DNA of 64,000 nucleotides from Anaerolineaceae bacterium (GTDB taxonomy: Bacteria; Chloroflexota; Anaerolineae; Aggregatilineales; Phototrophicaceae), in the NCBI GenBank assembly GCA_016124855.1, contig WGMX01000023.1, forward strand, positions 248,001-312,000, given 5' to 3'. Made by a program: the position numbers and the translations under genes. The notes below the pieces were generated by a model. That model saw nothing but the letters and a program-made list of their open reading frames with translations, did no database searches and was not told where the DNA came from. Of this stretch, positions 61,204-64,000 are shown piece after piece. Position 1 is the first letter of the stretch. Each line of letters opens with the position of its first letter.

Positions 61204-64000
61204 ATGTTCAAGGCAGTCAATGCCAAAGTGGATATCCAAAAGCTAGAGCGTGACCAGCAAACGTTCTGGCATGAACGCAATGTCTTCCAGCGCACCATGA
61301 AGGAGCGCGAAGGCGGTCCCGAATACGTATTTTATGAAGGCCCGCCGACCGCCAACGGCAAACCCGGCAGTCATCATGTCTTGGCGCGCGCATTCAAAGA
61401 TATGTTCCCACGCTACAAAGTCATGCGCGGCTACCACTGCCTGCGCTACGGTGGTTGGGATACGCACGGCTTGCCCGTTGAAATCGAAGTTCAGAAAGAA
61501 CTCGGCATCAAGTTCAAACATGAAGTTGAAGAATACGGCGTTGCCGAATTCAACAAAAAATGCCGGGATAGTGTGCTGCGCTACCTGACCGATTGGGAAA
61601 AACTGACCGACCGCATCGGCTTTTGGGTCGATCTGGATAACGCCTACGTGACCTTCAGCAACGACTATATCCAGAGCGTGTGGTGGATCTTAAAGCAGTT
61701 CTGGGAGAAATCGCTCCTTTATCAAGGTTATAAGGTTGTGCCTTATTGCCCCGAATGCGGTACGCCCCTCAGCAGCCATGAAGTTGCGCAGGGCTACGAA
61801 ACGGTTGAAGACCCCAGTGTCTATGTTCGTTTCCCACTCAAGGATAAGCCCGGTGTCTACTTCTTGGTCTGGACGACTACTCCATGGACGCTTCCTGCCA
61901 ACGTCGCGCTGGCTGTCGGTGAAACCATCGATTATGTACAGGTCGAAGGCCCTGCTCAAGATGGTGATGGCAATGAGAATCTAATCCTTGCTGCAAACTT
62001 GGTGGAAAAAGTCCTAAAGCACCCTGAGAGCTACAAAATCGTTAAGCGTTTCAAGGGCAAGGACTTGCTTAACCAGCACTACAATCCGCTCTATACCTTC
62101 CTGCCCGTTGAGCAAGATTATGCCTACGTTGTGGCAGGTGATTTTGTCAGCACCGAAGATGGTACAGGCATCGTTCATATCGCCCCCGCTTTTGGACAGG
62201 ATGACTTGGCGGTTGGACAAAAATATAAGCTGCCCGTGCTGCGAACCGTCGCGCCGGATGGCAAACTGATCGACGCAGTGACCAAATTTCGCGGCATGTG
62301 GTTCAAAGATGCTGACCCTGAAATCTCGAACGATTTGCGCGAACGCGGCTTGATGTACAAATCGGGCAAGCACGAACATAGCTATCCATTTTGCTGGCGC
62401 AGTGGTACCCCGCTAATGTATTACGCGCGCGAAACATGGTTCATTCGCTCGACCGAATATCGCGATCAATTAGTGAACCTCAATCAAACCATCAATTGGG
62501 TTCCCGAACACATCAAAGATGGACGTTTCGGCAATTGGCTCGATGATGTCAAGGATTGGGCGCTCGGACGCGAACGCTTCTGGGGAACGCCGCTGCCCAT
62601 CTGGGTTGATGACATGACCGGTGAAATGCTCTGCATCGGCAGCGTAGAAGAACTTTCTCAGCTTGCAGGACGTGATCTGACGGATTTGGATTTGCATCGC
62701 CCCTATGTTGATGAAATCACTTTCCCCAATCCCAATGGGAAGGGCGGTACCATGCGCCGTGTGCCTGAACTCATCGACGTCTGGTTCGACAGCGGTTCGA
62801 TGCCTGTAGCCCAGTGGGGTTATCCGCACAAGAATGCCGACATGTTCAAGTCCCATTTCCCTGCGGATTATATCTGCGAAGCCGTTGACCAGACTCGCGG
62901 TTGGTTCTACAGCCTTCATGCCATCAGCACCATGCTTTTTGACAGTGTGGCCTATAAGAATGTCATCTGCCTCGGACACATCTTGGATGGCGACGGCAAA
63001 AAGATGTCCAAGAGCAAGGGCAACATCGTTGATCCTTGGGATGTGCTGAATAAACACGGTGCGGATGCTTTCCGCTGGTATTTGTATACCTCCAGCCCGC
63101 CCGGTGATCCGCGCCGTTTCTCAGTTGATTTGGTCGGTGAAGTGGTCAACAAGTTCTGGAGCACGCTCTGGAATACCTACAGCTTCTTTGTGACCTACGC
63201 CAATCTGGATAAATGGTCACCTGCCGATAAGCAGCCCGCCATCAAGGATCGTGATCCGCTTGACCAATGGGTCTTGGCTGAGTTGCATTTGCTTGTTAAA
63301 GAAGTGACCGAAGCCTATGAAGGTTACAACGTCACCGATGCCACACGCCCAATTCAGGTGTTTGTGGAACGTCTGAGCAATTGGTATGTTCGTCTCAGCC
63401 GCCGCCGCTTCTGGAAGAGCGAAAGTGATGCCGACAAACAGGGTGCATATGCCACGTTGTACGAATGCTTGACCACAATCGCCAAGTTGATCGCGCCAGC
63501 AATGCCTTTCTTGAGCGAATCACTCTACCGCAACTTGGTCGCGGGTGTCGATGAATCTGCGCCGGATAGTGTTCACTTGGCATCATGGCCAGAGTACGAT
63601 TCAGCGCTCATCAATATGGACACCATCAACGACATGAACACCGCCGAGCGTTTGGTCAGCTTGGGACGTGCCGCCCGTGAAAATGCCAATCTCAAAGTGC
63701 GCCAGCCCCTTGCCAGCGCTCAATTTGTGACGCGTGAGGCTAAGGAGGCATCAGCTATCAAACATCTTATGCCGCTCATCCAGAGCGAATTGAACGTCAA
63801 GCAGGTAGTGGTTCTTGAAGGGGCAGGGGATGTCATCGCTTATGTCCTTAACCCGCTGCCCAGCGCCTTAGGTAAGAAATTCGGTAAAGACTTCCCGTTG
63901 GTCCAAAAGACCTTACGTGAAGGTGCACAGGCAGATGTCACTCGCTGGGCAAAAGCCTTGCTCAATGGCGAAAACGTCACAGTCGAGACCGACGGGCGCA
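61204..64000 (+). CDS. ileS: Isoleucyl-tRNA synthetase, type 2 (3' end outside window)
   Basis: The frame is open from ATG 61204 to the window end (932 codons; about 110 more would be expected). The class I catalytic core shows YEGPPTANGKPGSHHV; the signature is GSHH at residues 55-58 instead of HIGH. KMSKS is at residues 600-604 (GKKMSKSKGN). The CP1 editing domain is present (WTTTPWTLPANVALAVG and the conserved Asp in EDGTGIVHIAPAFG), and CPECGTP can bind zinc. The sequence style is that of eukaryote-like IleRS2, whose members tolerate mupirocin; the GXHH variant has been linked to very high resistance. It charges tRNA(Ile). The start lies 49 bases behind a short leader ORF. Confidence 0.96.
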   Translation, partial: MFKAVNAKVDIQKLERDQQTFWHERNVFQRTMKEREGGPEYVFYEGPPTANGKPGSHHVLARAFKDMFPRYKVMRGYHCLRYGGWDTHGLPVEIEVQKELGIKFKHEVEEYGVAEFNKKCRDSVLRYLTDWEKLTDRIGFWVDLDNAYVTFSNDYIQSVWWILKQFWEKSLLYQGYKVVPYCPECGTPLSSHEVAQGYETVEDPSVYVRFPLKDKPGVYFLVWTTTPWTLPANVALAVGETIDYVQVEGPAQDGDGNENLILAANLVEKVLKHPESYKIVKRFKGKDLLNQHYNPLYTFLPVEQDYAYVVAGDFVSTEDGTGIVHIAPAFGQDDLAVGQKYKLPVLRTVAPDGKLIDAVTKFRGMWFKDADPEISNDLRERGLMYKSGKHEHSYPFCWRSGTPLMYYARETWFIRSTEYRDQLVNLNQTINWVPEHIKDGRFGNWLDDVKDWALGRERFWGTPLPIWVDDMTGEMLCIGSVEELSQLAGRDLTDLDLHRPYVDEITFPNPNGKGGTMRRVPELIDVWFDSGSMPVAQWGYPHKNADMFKSHFPADYICEAVDQTRGWFYSLHAISTMLFDSVAYKNVICLGHILDGDGKKMSKSKGNIVDPWDVLNKHGADAFRWYLYTSSPPGDPRRFSVDLVGEVVNKFWSTLWNTYSFFVTYANLDKWSPADKQPAIKDRDPLDQWVLAELHLLVKEVTEAYEGYNVTDATRPIQVFVERLSNWYVRLSRRRFWKSESDADKQGAYATLYECLTTIAKLIAPAMPFLSESLYRNLVAGVDESAPDSVHLASWPEYDSALINMDTINDMNTAERLVSLGRAARENANLKVRQPLASAQFVTREAKEASAIKHLMPLIQSELNVKQVVVLEGAGDVIAYVLNPLPSALGKKFGKDFPLVQKTLREGAQADVTRWAKALLNGENVTVETDGR

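Noticed and set aside
62470..63057. 195-codon open frame on the minus strand inside ileS
   Set aside because: It lies antisense to the IleRS catalytic core including KMSKS; it has no domain and no start signal.

Overview
The window looks like a contiguous stretch of a chromosome from a bacterium with about half G+C, most likely a member of the Chloroflexota (Anaerolineae-like). This placement is an inference from gene content. The supporting content is a TIGR03960-type radical SAM protein with its DUF2344 partner, a GldA/F/G-like ABC system with a DUF4340 protein, secreted WD40-type beta-propellers, a TGS-kinase fusion, PTPS-related membrane proteins, a string of membrane TPR proteins and a type 2 isoleucyl-tRNA synthetase. 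No rRNA, tRNA, transposase, integrase, phage structural gene or CRISPR array is visible. The region reads as core genome with a few accessory genes.

Layout. Bases 1-2171 (+) hold the end of a histidine kinase, two stand-alone receiver proteins coupled to it by ATGA overlaps, and a Dph6-like ATP-pyrophosphatase. Bases 2188-19000 run mostly on the minus strand: a Uma2 nuclease, glmS preceded by a convincing glmS ribozyme, an ECF sigma factor, a DUF2892 protein, a TIR-membrane-C39 protein, plsC, an RsuA-type pseudouridine synthase, a beta-propeller, an arylamine N-acetyltransferase, a 3-hydroxyisobutyrate dehydrogenase relative, a membrane GT2, ddl, DUF456, LtrA, and a dimethylargininase. Bases 19155-28182 hold an epimerase, a DUF1963 protein, and a cell-envelope cluster (MurA-like, alpha/beta hydrolase, holin-like, murF), then a ParB-like protein and the radical SAM protein.

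Bases 28188-33802 hold a second beta-propeller with a decayed fragment behind it, a tiny C2H2 zinc-finger protein, a PfkB kinase plus psuG, the DUF2344 protein, two small membrane proteins and an SRAP protein with a clean promoter. Bases 33806-48376 (minus) hold ftsK, a three-S1-domain protein, an rpoD-led four-gene operon, the GldA/F/G-like ABC operon and a TGS-uridine-kinase-like protein. Bases 48547-55368 hold hpt-cca on the plus strand, facing a minus-strand run (a PTPS-related membrane protein, TPR protein, UroD-family protein, rsmD and a degenerate ImmA/IrrE-like protein). Bases 55462-60875 (+) hold two GNATs, an AlaX editing protein and five membrane/TPR proteins closed by a strong terminator. 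ileS starts at 61204 and runs off the end; a short ORF with a strong ribosome binding site sits in front of it.

Functionally the window is rich in peptidoglycan and envelope supply (glmS, ddl, murF, MurA-like), translation fidelity and RNA modification (rsmD, pseudouridine synthase, cca, AlaX, ileS) and signalling (HK/RR, ECF sigma, RpoD, TIR). The points most worth a second look are the glmS ribozyme with extra hairpins in its core, the GXHH active-site motif in IleRS, the TIR protein with a C39 domain lacking its cysteine, the MurA-like protein lacking catalytic residues, and the small C2H2 zinc-finger ORF.
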